64,000 nt of DNA from Spirochaetaceae bacterium (GCA_020632655.1 JACKFD010000002.1:248001-312000), one strand, 5' to 3'. Shown: positions 52,709 to 62,145, counted from the stretch's first letter. The notes: a model not told the origin generated them from the letters alone. A program made the numbers and translations.

Positions 52709-53110
52709 ATGGGGAAGCAGGAAGAAGAGAACAAGCAGCTCGCACGGGACATGATCGACGCCCTCACGCGCGCCGACGTCGACTGGGTCCGGAAATACTA
52801 TGCCGATGACTTCTCGATCTGGGTGACGGGCTCGCTCCCCTTCAGCGGGACGAACGACAAGGCCGGCGCGATCGAGGGCATGCCCGCCGTGCTCGACCTC
52901 TTTCCGAAGGGGCTGACGTTCACGATCAAGGCCATGACCGCCGAGGGCGATCGCGTCGCGATCGAGGCGACGAGCGCCGGTACGACCTTCCGTGGCGACG
53001 AGTACCGGCAGGAGTACCACTTCCTGATGCGCGCCCGCGACGGGAAGATCGTCGAGTGGAAGGAGTACATGGACACGGAGCACGCGCGGAAGGTGCTCGT
53101 CGGCGAATGA
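52709..53110 (+). CDS. SnoaL/NTF2-like protein
   Basis: 133 residues. ARDMIDALTRADVDWVRKYYADDFSIW-type start and the EYHFLMRARDGKIVEWKEYMDTEHA end are the NTF2-like alpha/beta-cone pattern. Unlike the isomerase at 10496-10873 it lacks the Tyr14/Asp38/Asp99 triad (Ser-Ile-Trp-Val in place of Glu-Asp-Pro), so it is not a ketosteroid isomerase. Such proteins serve as hydrolases, isomerases or ligand carriers in degradation and antibiotic clusters. GAGGGAG precedes the ATG. It belongs to the long operon. Confidence 0.72.
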   Translation: MGKQEEENKQLARDMIDALTRADVDWVRKYYADDFSIWVTGSLPFSGTNDKAGAIEGMPAVLDLFPKGLTFTIKAMTAEGDRVAIEATSAGTTFRGDEYRQEYHFLMRARDGKIVEWKEYMDTEHARKVLVGE

Positions 53111-53161
53111 GGCAGTGCCGGGTGTGCGAGCACCACTTCGGCGAATGAGGCGGGACCCCGA

Positions 53162-53980
53162 ATGCGCGTGATCCGCGTCGACGACGAGCCCGAATACGGT
53201 GTCGCCCTCGGCAGCATCCTCGTCAGCCTGCTCGAGCCCTCGCCCGGGCGGGTGCGCGAGTTCCATCGCTGGTACGAGCGCGACCATTTCTACGCGGGCT
53301 GCATGGTCGGCGCCTCGTTCTTCGCGGGGCGGCGCTTCGTCGCGACGAAGTCGCTGCGCGCCCTGCGCTACCCGCCCCGTTCCGAGGCGATCGGCGACAC
53401 GTCCCTCGGCTCCTACCTCGCGCTCTACTGGATCGAGCGGGGGCATCACGAGGCGACGGAGCGATGGGCCGTGGACCAGGTGCTGCGGCTCGGTCGCGAG
53501 GGCCGGATGAACGGTGGCGGCGGGCGCAAGGCCGTCCACGCGAGCTTCCACGACCATCGCTTCGCCGCCTGCCGCGATGAAGACGGCGTGCCGCCGGAGG
53601 TCGCCCTCGACCATCCCTTCGCGGGCGTCGTCATGATGCTCTGCGAGCGACCCGAGGGCGTGAGCGCGGCCGCGCGGGAGCGATGGCTGCTCGAGGACTG
53701 GCTGCCGAAGACGCTGCCCGGCTCGGACGCCGCGCTCTGTCTCTCGCTCGCGCCGCGAGCGCTGCCCGAGGACTCGCCGGTCTACGCGCCGCCGGACGCC
53801 GCCGCCGAGCGGCGCAGCCTCGAGCTCTACTTCCTCGACCGCGATCCACGCGAGAGCTGGGCATCGCTCTTCGAGCCCTTCGGCCCGGCCCAGCGCGCCG
53901 CCGGGATGGGCGAGGTCGCCTTCGCCGCGCCCTTCATCCCGACGATCCCGGGGACCGACCGCTACGTCGACGAGGTGTAG
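53162..53980 (+). CDS. EthD/dimeric alpha-beta-barrel-like protein of unknown function
   Basis: 272 residues. The first part (VREFHRWYERDHFYAGCMVG) has the His-x-Trp-Tyr-x4-Asp-His layout of EthD- and EutL-like alpha/beta barrels. A second half with a similar WLLEDWLPKTLPGS suggests two such modules. No catalytic motif can be named. No ribosome binding site stands out; a GGGACC precedes the ATG. It is the last gene of the run that begins at tetR. A 14-bp direct repeat, TCGGCGAATGAGGC (53100-53113 and 53138-53151), lies in the gap before it. Confidence 0.6.
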   Translation: MRVIRVDDEPEYGVALGSILVSLLEPSPGRVREFHRWYERDHFYAGCMVGASFFAGRRFVATKSLRALRYPPRSEAIGDTSLGSYLALYWIERGHHEATERWAVDQVLRLGREGRMNGGGGRKAVHASFHDHRFAACRDEDGVPPEVALDHPFAGVVMMLCERPEGVSAAARERWLLEDWLPKTLPGSDAALCLSLAPRALPEDSPVYAPPDAAAERRSLELYFLDRDPRESWASLFEPFGPAQRAAGMGEVAFAAPFIPTIPGTDRYVDEV

Positions 53981-54025
53981 CGGCGTCCCGGCCCGACCCG
54001 CGCCCGGCTCCTCGACACCCGCCCG

Positions 54026-54733
54026 CTAGAACTTGAAGCGCAGGGCGAGGAAGAGCTCGTGGGCGTCGTACTCGGACTCGACGCGGCGGGGCGCGGTCGT
54101 CGTCGGTCCCGTTCGGAATCGGGACTTGAATCGCAGGTCCTCGGTCGCGAGGTAGCGGTAGCCGAGCGACACGTCGGTCACGTCCGAGAAGGGGTAGGTG
54201 CCGCCGATCATGAAGTTCCAGGCCACGACGCTGTCCTTGTCGGAGACCTGGATCTGGGGGCTCTCGGCATCGAAGCGGAACAGCCCGTACCCGACGCCGG
54301 CGCCGACGAACGGGATCACGCCGACGCCCAGGTCGTAGTCGAAGTAGCCGTTCAGCATGGCCGTCATGAGGGAGACGTCGCCCCGGGCGTTCGTGTTGCC
54401 GCCGACGACCCCGAGGTCCTCGACGTCGTTCTGCCGGAAGTCGACGGCGACCTCGGCGCGGAAGAACTCGAGGAATCGCACGCCCGCGGCGCCACCGACG
54501 TTGTAGCCCTCCTGCATCCGAGCGCTGCCCCAGAGGTTCGAGCCGGTCGCGTCGGCGCCCTTCACGTTCTGGTTCGGCACGAAGGAGACGCCGGCGCGGT
54601 ATTCGACGTAGGGCATCACGATCCGGTCGTCGGCCTCGCCCCCGTCGGCCTCCTGGGCGAGCGCGGCCCCGGGCAGGGTCAGCGCCAGACAGGCGAGCAG
54701 GGTCGTCAGGGCGAACGATCGATGGCTTTCCAC
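54026..54733 (-). CDS. Outer-membrane beta-barrel protein
   Basis: 235 residues. A GTG start with AAGGAG 6 nt upstream and a signal peptide (ALTTLLACLALTLPGAALAQ) lead to a beta-rich chain with alternating hydrophobic residues (VIPFVGAGVGYGLFRFDAE, VSLGYRYLATEDLRF). It ends in Phe (ELFLALRFKF), the C-terminal signature of Bam-assembled outer-membrane proteins. It resembles small OmpW/OmpA-barrel or 'outer membrane beta-barrel domain' proteins of eight strands. Substrate or function unknown. It ends 45 bp from the convergent operon and starts 92 bp from the SDR gene's stop on the same strand. Confidence 0.78.
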   Translation of the reverse strand: MESHRSFALTTLLACLALTLPGAALAQEADGGEADDRIVMPYVEYRAGVSFVPNQNVKGADATGSNLWGSARMQEGYNVGGAAGVRFLEFFRAEVAVDFRQNDVEDLGVVGGNTNARGDVSLMTAMLNGYFDYDLGVGVIPFVGAGVGYGLFRFDAESPQIQVSDKDSVVAWNFMIGGTYPFSDVTDVSLGYRYLATEDLRFKSRFRTGPTTTAPRRVESEYDAHELFLALRFKF

Positions 54734-54825
54734 GGGGCGCTCCTTGATGGGCTCCTGCCGCCCGGCGGCGAGGGCCTGCGTCGGGAGGAGGGTAGTCGAG
54801 TCGCAGGGGATGGGTAGGGGAGGGC

Positions 54826-55602
54826 TCACATGCGCTGGGAGGAGATGTTCCCGCCGTCGACCACGATCTCGGCGGCGGTGATGTAGCTGGCCTCGTCGGA
54901 GAGCAGGAAGCGGACGACGCGTCCGATCTCCTCGGGCTCGCCCAGGCGCTCGAGCAGGATCCGTCGGGTGTACGCCGCTTCCCCCAGGTGCTCGACCGAG
55001 GGGGCCAGCATCGGCGTGCGGATCTGCCCCGGCGAGATCGCGTTGATCCGGATCCCGTCCCGGGCGAGCCGATCCGCGAGGGAGCGGACCAGCGAGAGCG
55101 CGCCGCCCTTCGCGGCGCTGTAGATCGGATTGGCGGCGTTTCCGAGGGTCGCGTTGATCGACGCGAAGGCCACGATCGCGGAGCCCGGCTGCGCCGCGAG
55201 ATCGGGCAGCAGCGCCTTGGCGAGGAGGGCGACCGGGCGCAGGTGGACGCGGATCCCGTCGTCCCAGCCCTCGGCGGTCAGGCCGTCGAGGGAGTCCGTG
55301 TCGACGACGCCGGCGGCGTGCACGAGACCCCCGATGTTAGGCATCGCCTGGCGAGCGCTCGCGACCCCGCGCTCGAGGGCCTTGGGGTCGCGCACGTCGA
55401 CGGCGAGGCCCTGGGTCGGGACCTCGTAGCGACGCGCGATCTCGTCGGCGACCCGAGCCGTCTTTTCCGCATCGAGGTCCCAGAGCGAGACCGGTCGGCC
55501 CACGGCGGCGAGGGCTTCGGCCGTCGCGCGACCGAGGCCCGAGGCGCCGCCCGTGATGACGACGCCGGTCGACGGCGAGTGGAGACGGGGTGTGACGTCC
55601 AT
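54826..55602 (-). CDS. Short-chain dehydrogenase/reductase
   Basis: 258 residues. The nucleotide-binding turn VVITGGASGLGRA (residues 14-26), AAGVV loop, catalytic Ser148 (AFASINAT), Tyr161 and Lys165 (PIYSAAKGG), and a final TAAEIVVDGGN are those of classical SDRs. Asp at WDLDAEKTAR near residue 42 indicates NAD(H) preference. GAAGGA precedes the ATG. It could oxidise a hydroxyl to the ketone that the Baeyer-Villiger enzymes need, but it is transcribed in the opposite direction from them, so this is only inference. It is divergent from the secernin-like gene. Confidence 0.85.
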   Translation of the reverse strand: MDVTPRLHSPSTGVVITGGASGLGRATAEALAAVGRPVSLWDLDAEKTARVADEIARRYEVPTQGLAVDVRDPKALERGVASARQAMPNIGGLVHAAGVVDTDSLDGLTAEGWDDGIRVHLRPVALLAKALLPDLAAQPGSAIVAFASINATLGNAANPIYSAAKGGALSLVRSLADRLARDGIRINAISPGQIRTPMLAPSVEHLGEAAYTRRILLERLGEPEEIGRVVRFLLSDEASYITAAEIVVDGGNISSQRM

Positions 55603-55754
55603 CGGGATTCCTTCGAATTCGGGTCGATCCTGCTCGGCCGAGCGGCCCTCGTGCACGGCGCGCCGATTTGGTCCGGGCCCAGCCTACTCGATCCGCGGGA
55701 TGCGGGTCCACGAATCCGACGGGCGTCGTGAGGGGGGAGCGATACCCTCCCGCC

Positions 55755-57062
55755 ATGTGCGACTCCCTCGTGGCGCGCGGATCGCGGACGGCGGACGGAG
55801 CCACGCTCTTCGCCAAGAACAGCGATCGCCGCGGTCGCGAGTCCCAGCCCTTCGTCCAGCTCCCGGAAGCATTCCATCCGCGCGGCTCGACGGTCCGATG
55901 CACCCACGTCGAGATCGACCAGGTCGGCGAGACCTACCGTGTGATGGGGCACTCGCCGGACTGGTGCTGGGGCTTCGAGCAGGGCGTGAACGAGTACGGG
56001 GTCGCGATCGGCAACCACGCCACCTGGTCCCGCGAGCCGGTCGAGCCCACGCCCGGACTGATCGGGATGGACCTCGTCCGGCTCGGACTCGAGCGGGGAC
56101 GCGACGCCCGCGAGGCGCTCGAGGTGATCGCGACCCTCGTCGAGACCCATGGGCAGGGCGGCTCGTCCTTCGGACCCGAGGGCGACGACGGCTATCAGAA
56201 CAGCTTCGTGATCGCCGACGGCCGTTCGGCCTGGGTACTCGAGACGACGGCGCGGAGCTGGGCGGCGCGCTCGGTCGAGGGCGCCGCCCTCACGAACGCG
56301 CTCACCCTCGGTGCGGATTGGCAGATCGGCTCGCGCGACCTCGAGCGGCGCGCGCTGCAGCAGGGCTTCTGGGCGCGGGACGAGCGGCTGGACTTCCGGG
56401 CGGCCTACGCCCTGCCGCAGTGGCCGCTCTTCCTGACCGAACGTCGCGCCGCGTCCGCCTCCCGGCTGCTGGCCGGACCGCCGCTCACGGTCGCTTCCCT
56501 CGAAGCCTGGCTGCGGGACCACGGGGCCGGCGACACGCCGCCCGACGCGCGGCTCGAGCCGTCGGATCCCGCCCGCTACAGCGTCTGCATGCACGTGGCC
56601 CCGACGTCGGAGACGACGGCGAGCCTGGTCGTGCGTCTTCCCTCGCAGACGGGCCATCGACCCTGGCCCGTGTGGATCTCCTTCGCCGCGCCGTGCTCGG
56701 GTCTCTTCGTGCCGGTCTATCTCGAAGGCGTGATTCCCGCGGAGATGGCGCGGGCGGAGGGCGCGGACTCGGTCTGGCAGGTCTTCCGCGCGCTGCAGGA
56801 GGCGGCGGCGGGCGATCCGGCGCATGCGCTGCCCTGGCTGCGCGAGCGCTGGCGACCGATCGAGCGCGCGATCGGTCTCGAACGGGTGCGCGCCGAACAG
56901 ACGGCGGCCGATTGCCTGGCGCGCGAGGACGACGACGGTGCGGGTCGATGTCTGAGTACGTTCATGCGGGACACGACGGGGCGCGTGCTCGAGACGGCGC
57001 GCGAGCTCGGGCGGGCGCTCGGTGCCTCGGCGACGCGCGACGCGGGCTGCGCGGGGCGCTGA
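55755..57062 (+). CDS. Secernin / C69-family Ntn-hydrolase (dipeptidase-like)
   Basis: 435 residues. The ATG at 55755 places a Cys directly after it (MCDSLVARG), which would become the N-terminal nucleophile after Met removal, as in secernins and C69 dipeptidases. DGATLFAKNSDR near residue 14, WGFEQGVNEYGVAIGNHA near 75 and SSFGPEGDDGYQNSFVIAD near 135 are strongly conserved in the family. The catalytic role is peptide or amide hydrolysis; natural substrates are mostly unknown. No ribosome binding site is clear. It stands alone between the divergent SDR and the convergent regulator. Confidence 0.87.
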   Translation: MCDSLVARGSRTADGATLFAKNSDRRGRESQPFVQLPEAFHPRGSTVRCTHVEIDQVGETYRVMGHSPDWCWGFEQGVNEYGVAIGNHATWSREPVEPTPGLIGMDLVRLGLERGRDAREALEVIATLVETHGQGGSSFGPEGDDGYQNSFVIADGRSAWVLETTARSWAARSVEGAALTNALTLGADWQIGSRDLERRALQQGFWARDERLDFRAAYALPQWPLFLTERRAASASRLLAGPPLTVASLEAWLRDHGAGDTPPDARLEPSDPARYSVCMHVAPTSETTASLVVRLPSQTGHRPWPVWISFAAPCSGLFVPVYLEGVIPAEMARAEGADSVWQVFRALQEAAAGDPAHALPWLRERWRPIERAIGLERVRAEQTAADCLAREDDDGAGRCLSTFMRDTTGRVLETARELGRALGASATRDAGCAGR

Positions 57063-57146
57063 TCGAGCGCGGTGCACCGATCGTCGCGTGCGGGCGCGGA
57101 AGTGCGCGGACTCGGAAGTGGCTGGCGTTGGATGACGCCGGGCGGA

Positions 57147-57395
57147 TCAGGCGCTGCGCGCCTCTTCGAGAGCCGGCGCCGCGGCGGCCGGTCGCACGCT
57201 GCGCACCCGGACGAAGTACTCGTCGCGCAGCTCCCACGGCACGCCCAGCGCGTTCAGGATGTGTCGCTTCGTCGCCTGGCGACACGGCCGACCCTTCTCG
57301 ACGGCATGGATCGTGCGCGGTGAGACGTTCGCGCGCTTGGCGAGGTCGTTCTGGGTCCAGCCGAGGGCCTGTCGGGCGGCGCGAATGCGATTCAT
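57147..57395 (-). CDS. Small XRE-type helix-turn-helix regulator
   Basis: 82 residues. NRIRAARQALGWTQNDLAKRANVSPRTIHAVEKGR at the N-terminus is a classic Cro/cI-type helix-turn-helix (with AxxxxVSxxTI recognition region). The rest is an Ala-rich tail, so this is a single-domain DNA-binding protein like those encoded with toxin-antitoxin or phage modules, though no partner gene is adjacent. No clear ribosome binding site. It converges on the secernin-like gene. Confidence 0.75.
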   Translation of the reverse strand: MNRIRAARQALGWTQNDLAKRANVSPRTIHAVEKGRPCRQATKRHILNALGVPWELRDEYFVRVRSVRPAAAAPALEEARSA

Positions 57396-58090
57396 CGGGG
57401 TGGTTCTCGAAGGGTTCGGGGCTCTGGGTGTGGCGGCGAGCATAGCGCCGGCCGGCGCATACGGCGCCCCGGGCGAACGCCCAAGTGCTTGATTCCCATG
57501 GGGGTTTCGGCTCTCCGTGTTGCCGAATCCCCTCTCAATGGGCGCGCTCGGGCGCGGGGGAGGAGGCTTCTGCCCGGCGAGCGGACGGGTCCGACGCGAC
57601 CGATCGCAGCATGCCCGCCTTCGTCCTCGTCCACGCCGGCGCCCGCGGCGCCCGCGGCCGGGGTGCCGGGATCGCGTCGCGCCCCGGTCCGGGGCGATGG
57701 CCCGGGCCGGGATCCGGCTCGTCGACGCCGAGATCCTGAGGGCGGACCTCCACGAGGTCCTCGCCCATCCCCGCTCGCTGCTCCCCGTCCCCGGTCGCAC
57801 GGGGCATCGACGTGAACGAGGCCTTCGGCGCGGGGCCCGGCGTCGATCGCATCCCGACGATCGATGCGGGACACGGTCGCTTCGCCCCCGCTCCCGACGC
57901 CCGCGTGCGTCTGTTATTCGACGTCGATCGGTGTGCGCGGGCGGGGCGTGGGCGTAGTCCCGGTCCGATGGGTCGGATCGTGTAGACTCGCCCGGTATCC
58001 GCGTGGTCCGCGGCGGGGCGCGACGCCCGGTGGCGCCGGGCGATCGACGAACGGCCAGCCCGGATCCGGCCGAAGAGGAAGGAGCGCTCG
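57396..58090. other. Intergenic region without a recognised gene
   Basis: 695 bp of GC-rich sequence. Overlapping frames on both strands are Arg/Pro/Gly-rich and none shows a domain. It should hold the promoter of the right-hand membrane operon; TGTAGACT near 57981 is the only -10-like stretch. AAGGAG, 6 nt before the next ATG, lies at its end. Confidence 0.45.
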
Positions 58091-58831
58091 ATGACCTCCG
58101 ACGACTCCGTCTACCGTGCTCCGACGAGCGCACTCGCGAGACCGAGCGAAGGCGGGGCCCGTTCGCTCGAAGCGGCCATGGCGGGCGAGTTCGAGTTCGA
58201 CGTCGGCTCGATCCTGCGCGAGGGCTGGGATCTCGTGAGTGGCTCGAAGGCCGTGATCCTCGGCGGCTACGCGGTCCTGTTCGGGGTGAACCTGCTGGGC
58301 AGCATGGTCGGGGTCCTGGCTTCGGGGACCGATCCGGAGTCGGTGAGCGCCGTGGGTCTGGTCGCCTCGGTCGCGTCGGCGCTGGTCCAGATGGTCGTGC
58401 AGGCGGGCCTCTACCTCTACGCCATCAAGCGCGCCGCCGGTGACGACTCCGCCTCCTTCGACGACGTCTTCGCGGGCTTCGCGAAGTTCGGAACCCTCGT
58501 CGGCGTCGCGATCCTGAGCTGGCTGCTCATCCTCTTCGGATTCGTGCTGCTGATCGTGCCTGGCGTCTACCTCGCGATCGCCTATCAGATGGCCATGCCG
58601 CTCGTCATCGAGCGGGGCCTCGGCCTCTGGGACGCGCTCGAGACCTCGCGCAAGGCGATCACGCATTGCTGGTTCCGATACCTGCTCGTGCTGCTCGTGG
58701 CGGGACTCGGGGCGGGCGTCGCCGCGATCCTGACGCTCGGCATCGGCGCGATCTGGGCGCTGCCCTTCTTCACGCTCTGCATGGGCACGGCCTACGTCCG
58801 GATCTTCGGGCACGGCGGCGCGCGCGACTGA
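58091..58831 (+). CDS. Integral membrane protein (DUF975/YciC-like)
   Basis: 246 residues. After a ~35-residue soluble start (VYRAPTSALARP) come five to six hydrophobic segments, among them LGGYAVLFGVNLLGSMVGVL and WLLILFGFVLLIVPGVYLAI. LVIERGLGLWDALETSRK between helices is typical of the DUF975 / YciC family of glycosylation- or envelope-associated membrane proteins of unknown function. AAGGAG precedes the ATG at a 6-nt gap. It heads the run of membrane genes, 22 bp before the RDD gene. Confidence 0.75.
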   Translation: MTSDDSVYRAPTSALARPSEGGARSLEAAMAGEFEFDVGSILREGWDLVSGSKAVILGGYAVLFGVNLLGSMVGVLASGTDPESVSAVGLVASVASALVQMVVQAGLYLYAIKRAAGDDSASFDDVFAGFAKFGTLVGVAILSWLLILFGFVLLIVPGVYLAIAYQMAMPLVIERGLGLWDALETSRKAITHCWFRYLLVLLVAGLGAGVAAILTLGIGAIWALPFFTLCMGTAYVRIFGHGGARD

Positions 58832-58853
58832 TCGGGGCGCACGGGGAGTCCCG

Positions 58854-59549
58854 ATGCTCGATGCCACGCTTCGCCTGGAGACACCGGAGGGCGTCGATCT
58901 CGCGCTGGCTCCGGCCGGGCCGGTCGTCCGTGGCCTGGCGGCTTCGATCGATGGCCTGATCACCTGGGGCGGGTCGATCCTGGCGTTGATCGCGCTCTCC
59001 TCCGCCGGGCGCACGGGCACGGGCGTCTCGCTGCTGCTCCTCTTCGGCGTGCAGTGGTTCTACCCGGTGCTCTTCGAGGTGCTCGGGGGCGGCCGGACGC
59101 CGGGCAAGCGCGCGATGGGGCTGCGGGTGATCGACGCCGACGCCACGCCGATCGGCTGGAACGCGTCGCTCGTGCGCAACCTGCTGCGGGTCGTGGACCT
59201 CCTGCCGGCCTTCTACGCGGCGGGTCTGGTCAGCATGCTCGTGGGATCGCGTTTCCAGCGGCTCGGCGATCTCGTGGCCGGCACGCTCGTGGTCCACGCG
59301 CCGTCCGTGGGTCCGCCGCCGCGGGACGGGCCCGCCTCGGACGATCGGCTGGGGGCGCGCTCCTGCCCCGTGCTCGTGCGCGCGGCCGACCAGCGGGCGA
59401 TCCTCGCCTGGGCCGAGCGTCGGGGGCAGCTGAGCGACGAGCGCGCGGTCGAGCTCTCGGATCTCCTCGCGCCGTTGACGGGGGCGGTCGGCGAGGCGGG
59501 ACGAGACGAGCTCGTCCGGATCGCCAACGGCATCCGGGGCAGTACGTGA
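58854..59549 (+). CDS. RDD family membrane protein
   Basis: 231 residues. RGLAASIDGLITWGGSI near residue 27, then GGRTPGKRAMGLRVIDADA near residue 80 and RNLLRVVDLLPAFYAAGLV are the RDD-domain signatures (with Ser in place of Arg in the first Arg-Asp-Asp motif, ASIDG). The family is thought to transport or modify the membrane, with some members acting in ion or osmotic stress. A soluble ~70-residue tail follows. Its TGA overlaps the GTG of the SpoIIM gene (GTGA). Confidence 0.82.
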   Translation: MLDATLRLETPEGVDLALAPAGPVVRGLAASIDGLITWGGSILALIALSSAGRTGTGVSLLLLFGVQWFYPVLFEVLGGGRTPGKRAMGLRVIDADATPIGWNASLVRNLLRVVDLLPAFYAAGLVSMLVGSRFQRLGDLVAGTLVVHAPSVGPPPRDGPASDDRLGARSCPVLVRAADQRAILAWAERRGQLSDERAVELSDLLAPLTGAVGEAGRDELVRIANGIRGST

Positions 59550-60541
59550 AGCAGCGGGCCTTCGAGGCGGCGCACGAGGCGCGCTGGTCCGAGTTCGAGC
59601 GCCTGATCGAGGAGCTCGATCGGCGGGGACGAGCGAGTCCGCCCCGCGCGCTGCAGGATCGGCTCGCGGAGTTTCCCGGGCTCTACCGACGGATCTGTCA
59701 CGACCTCGCGGTCGCGAGCGAGCGACGCTACAGCCCGCGGCTCGTGGATCGCCTGAACCGGCTCGCACTGGCCGGTCATCGCATCCTCTACGTGCACGAC
59801 CTGGCGCTCGCCTCCCGTGTGACTCGCTTCCTCGCGCGGGACTTCGCCCGGGCGGTGCGTCGCGATCGCAGGCCGATCCTCGTCGCGCTCGCTCTCTTCG
59901 TCGGTCCGGCGCTCGTCTTCTTCGTGGCGGTCGGGCTCGCCCCCGAGCTCGTCTACAGCCTGATGACGCCGGACCGCGTCCGGGAGTTCGAGGCGATGTA
60001 CGACCCGGCCGCGACCCGCATCGGTTCGAACCGCGAGAGCGCGGAAGACCTGATGATGTTCGGCTTCTACGTCTACAACAACGTCGGCATCGCCTTCCGC
60101 GCCTTCGCCGGGGGACTCGTGCTCGGGCTCGGCAGCGTCGTGGTCCTCGTCCTGAACGGCGTCCTCCTCGGCGGCGTCGCGGCCCACATCGGGCACCTCG
60201 GCTTCGAGCAGACCTTCTTCTCCTTCGTGATCGGCCACGGCGCCTTCGAGCTCACGGCGATCGTGATCTCGGGCGCCGCCGGCCTCGAGCTCGGCTGGGC
60301 CCTCGTCGCGCCCGGACCGCGTTCGCGCCTGGAGGCGCTGCGTCGGGCGGGGGCGCGGGCCATCGAGCTGGTCTGGGGCGTCTTCGCGATGTTGCTCGCG
60401 GCGGCGTTGATCGAGGCGTTCTGGTCCTCGAAGACGAACGTCGATGCGAGCCTCAAGTTCGTCGTCGGGGCCCTGCTCTGGCTCGGGGTCCTCGCCTGGC
60501 TCGGGCTCGCCGGTCGACGCGGCGCCGGAACGTCCTCGTGA
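59546..60541 (+). CDS. Stage II sporulation protein M (SpoIIM)-like membrane protein
   Basis: 331 residues. A soluble helical start (EAAHEARWSEFERLIEELDRR) leads to five or six membrane helices in the second half. The motif FYVYNNVGIAFRAFAGG near residue 190 and FFSFVIGHGAFELTAIVISG near residue 225 are the SpoIIM hallmarks. SpoIIM-like proteins in non-sporulating bacteria occur with RDD, MoxR and DUF58 genes and probably shape the envelope. GTG start in the stop codon of the RDD gene, GTGA overlap with the next. Confidence 0.88.
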   Translation: MKQRAFEAAHEARWSEFERLIEELDRRGRASPPRALQDRLAEFPGLYRRICHDLAVASERRYSPRLVDRLNRLALAGHRILYVHDLALASRVTRFLARDFARAVRRDRRPILVALALFVGPALVFFVAVGLAPELVYSLMTPDRVREFEAMYDPAATRIGSNRESAEDLMMFGFYVYNNVGIAFRAFAGGLVLGLGSVVVLVLNGVLLGGVAAHIGHLGFEQTFFSFVIGHGAFELTAIVISGAAGLELGWALVAPGPRSRLEALRRAGARAIELVWGVFAMLLAAALIEAFWSSKTNVDASLKFVVGALLWLGVLAWLGLAGRRGAGTSS

Positions 60542-62145
60542 GCGCAGCGACGAGCGAGGCCTCGCCCGGGGCCGAGCGGAGCGGGTCGCGCCCGGAGCCG
60601 GACGACGTGCGCCGCGGCGCGCCCGACCTGGCGCGCGGGGTCGCTCTGCTCCGGCCGAGGAGCGCCTGGGAGGCCGTCGACTTCGGCTTCGCCTTCGCGC
60701 GACCGCTCTACGCACGCATGCTCGTCGCATCGGCGCTCGTCGTGCTGCCGATCTCGACGCTCCTGCTCTTGCTGCGCGTGCCGGCGGAATGGGTGGCGCT
60801 CGCCGCGTGGTGGACGAAGCCGGCCTGGGAACGGATCTCGCTCCACGTGCTGAGCCGCAGCCTCTTCGGCGAGCGACCGACGGTTCGCGAGACGCTCAGA
60901 GCCCTGCCTCGCTATGTCCGTCGTGATCTCCTGGCCTGGCTCACGATCCGTCGACCGAGCCCGACGCGGGCCTTCGACCTGCCCGTGACCCAGCTCGAGG
61001 GCGCGTCGGGCGTGGTGCGCGCACAGCGCCTCGAGCTCCTGCACAGGGGCCGCTTCACGGGCGCTTCGGTCCTCCTCCTCGTCTTCCTCGCGCATCTCGA
61101 GCTCGCCCTGCTCGTGGCGATCGCGCTGCTCGCCGCGATGCTCGTGCCGGACCCCGTCGACTTCGACGTCATGGGCTGGCTCTTCCAGCTCGGCGACGAC
61201 GCGGCGCCCGGCGCGAGCGTCGCGCTCTCGCTCTTGAGCGTGCTCGTCTCGCTCGCCGTCGCGCCCTTCCACGTCGCGGGCGGCTTCGCGCTCTATCTGC
61301 ATCGGCGCGTCGACCTCGAGGCCTGGGACCTCGAGCTCGCCTTCCGGCGCCTCGCCGCGCGGCTCGAAGGTCGTCCTTCGCACCCGATCGCGCAGGCCGG
61401 ACGGACGATCGGCGTCGTCGTCGTGCTCGGACTCGCGCTCGGCCTGGCAGGGCCGATCCCGACGCACGCCGAGGGGCTCGATCCGGCGACGGCGCGGAGC
61501 GAGATCGCCGAGCTGCTCGCGGACGAGGCCTTCCATCGGATCGAGACGATCTCCGTGCCCCGCTTCCTGCTCGATCGCGAGCTCGACGACGAGGAGGACG
61601 ACGGCCCGACCGCGTTCGCGGCCTGGCTCGAAGCGTTCGCCGAGCGATTCGCCGAGGTGGCGGAGGTGGGGCTCGTGGCCGCGGCCCTCGGCTTCCTCGG
61701 CTGGCTCTCGTGGCGGATCCTGCGCAGCCGCGAGGGCGTCTTCGGGGGATCGCGCCGAGATGGGCGAGCGCGACGCGTGGGGGCGCCGCGCGAGCTCTTC
61801 GGGCTCGAGCTCGCCGAGGAGACGCTGCCCGACGACCTCGCCGCCGCCGCGCGAACGCTGCTCGCGCGGGGTGAGCGACGCGCGGCGCTGGCGCTGCTCT
61901 ATCGCGGCGCGCTCTCGCGAGCGGGATCGCTCCATGGGATCCAGCTCTCGCGGGGCGGGACCGAGCGCGAGTGCGTCGACGTCGTGCGGGCCGGGATGTC
62001 CGAGGACGGCGGGCGTTATTTCGCGTCGTTGACCGACGCGTGGGTGCGATGCGCCTACGGCCAGATCGAGCCCGATCCGGCGTTGTCGGATGGGCTCTGC
62101 GGCGAGTGGTCGCGTTGGTTCGCGCCGGGAGGGGGCGATGCGTAG
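60538..62145 (+). CDS. DUF4129 membrane protein
   Basis: 535 residues with about five hydrophobic segments: one near residue 60 (LVASALVVLPISTLLLLL), two in 170-240, one near 300 and one near 385. The C-terminal soluble part, LARGERRAALALLYRGALSR then DAWVRCAYGQIEPDP, is a DUF4129 domain. DUF4129 proteins are the usual partners of MoxR ATPases. GTG start in the SpoIIM stop codon (GTGA) and an 8-bp overlap with the DUF4350 gene indicate tight coupling. Confidence 0.82.
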   Translation: MSAATSEASPGAERSGSRPEPDDVRRGAPDLARGVALLRPRSAWEAVDFGFAFARPLYARMLVASALVVLPISTLLLLLRVPAEWVALAAWWTKPAWERISLHVLSRSLFGERPTVRETLRALPRYVRRDLLAWLTIRRPSPTRAFDLPVTQLEGASGVVRAQRLELLHRGRFTGASVLLLVFLAHLELALLVAIALLAAMLVPDPVDFDVMGWLFQLGDDAAPGASVALSLLSVLVSLAVAPFHVAGGFALYLHRRVDLEAWDLELAFRRLAARLEGRPSHPIAQAGRTIGVVVVLGLALGLAGPIPTHAEGLDPATARSEIAELLADEAFHRIETISVPRFLLDRELDDEEDDGPTAFAAWLEAFAERFAEVAEVGLVAAALGFLGWLSWRILRSREGVFGGSRRDGRARRVGAPRELFGLELAEETLPDDLAAAARTLLARGERRAALALLYRGALSRAGSLHGIQLSRGGTERECVDVVRAGMSEDGGRYFASLTDAWVRCAYGQIEPDPALSDGLCGEWSRWFAPGGGDA

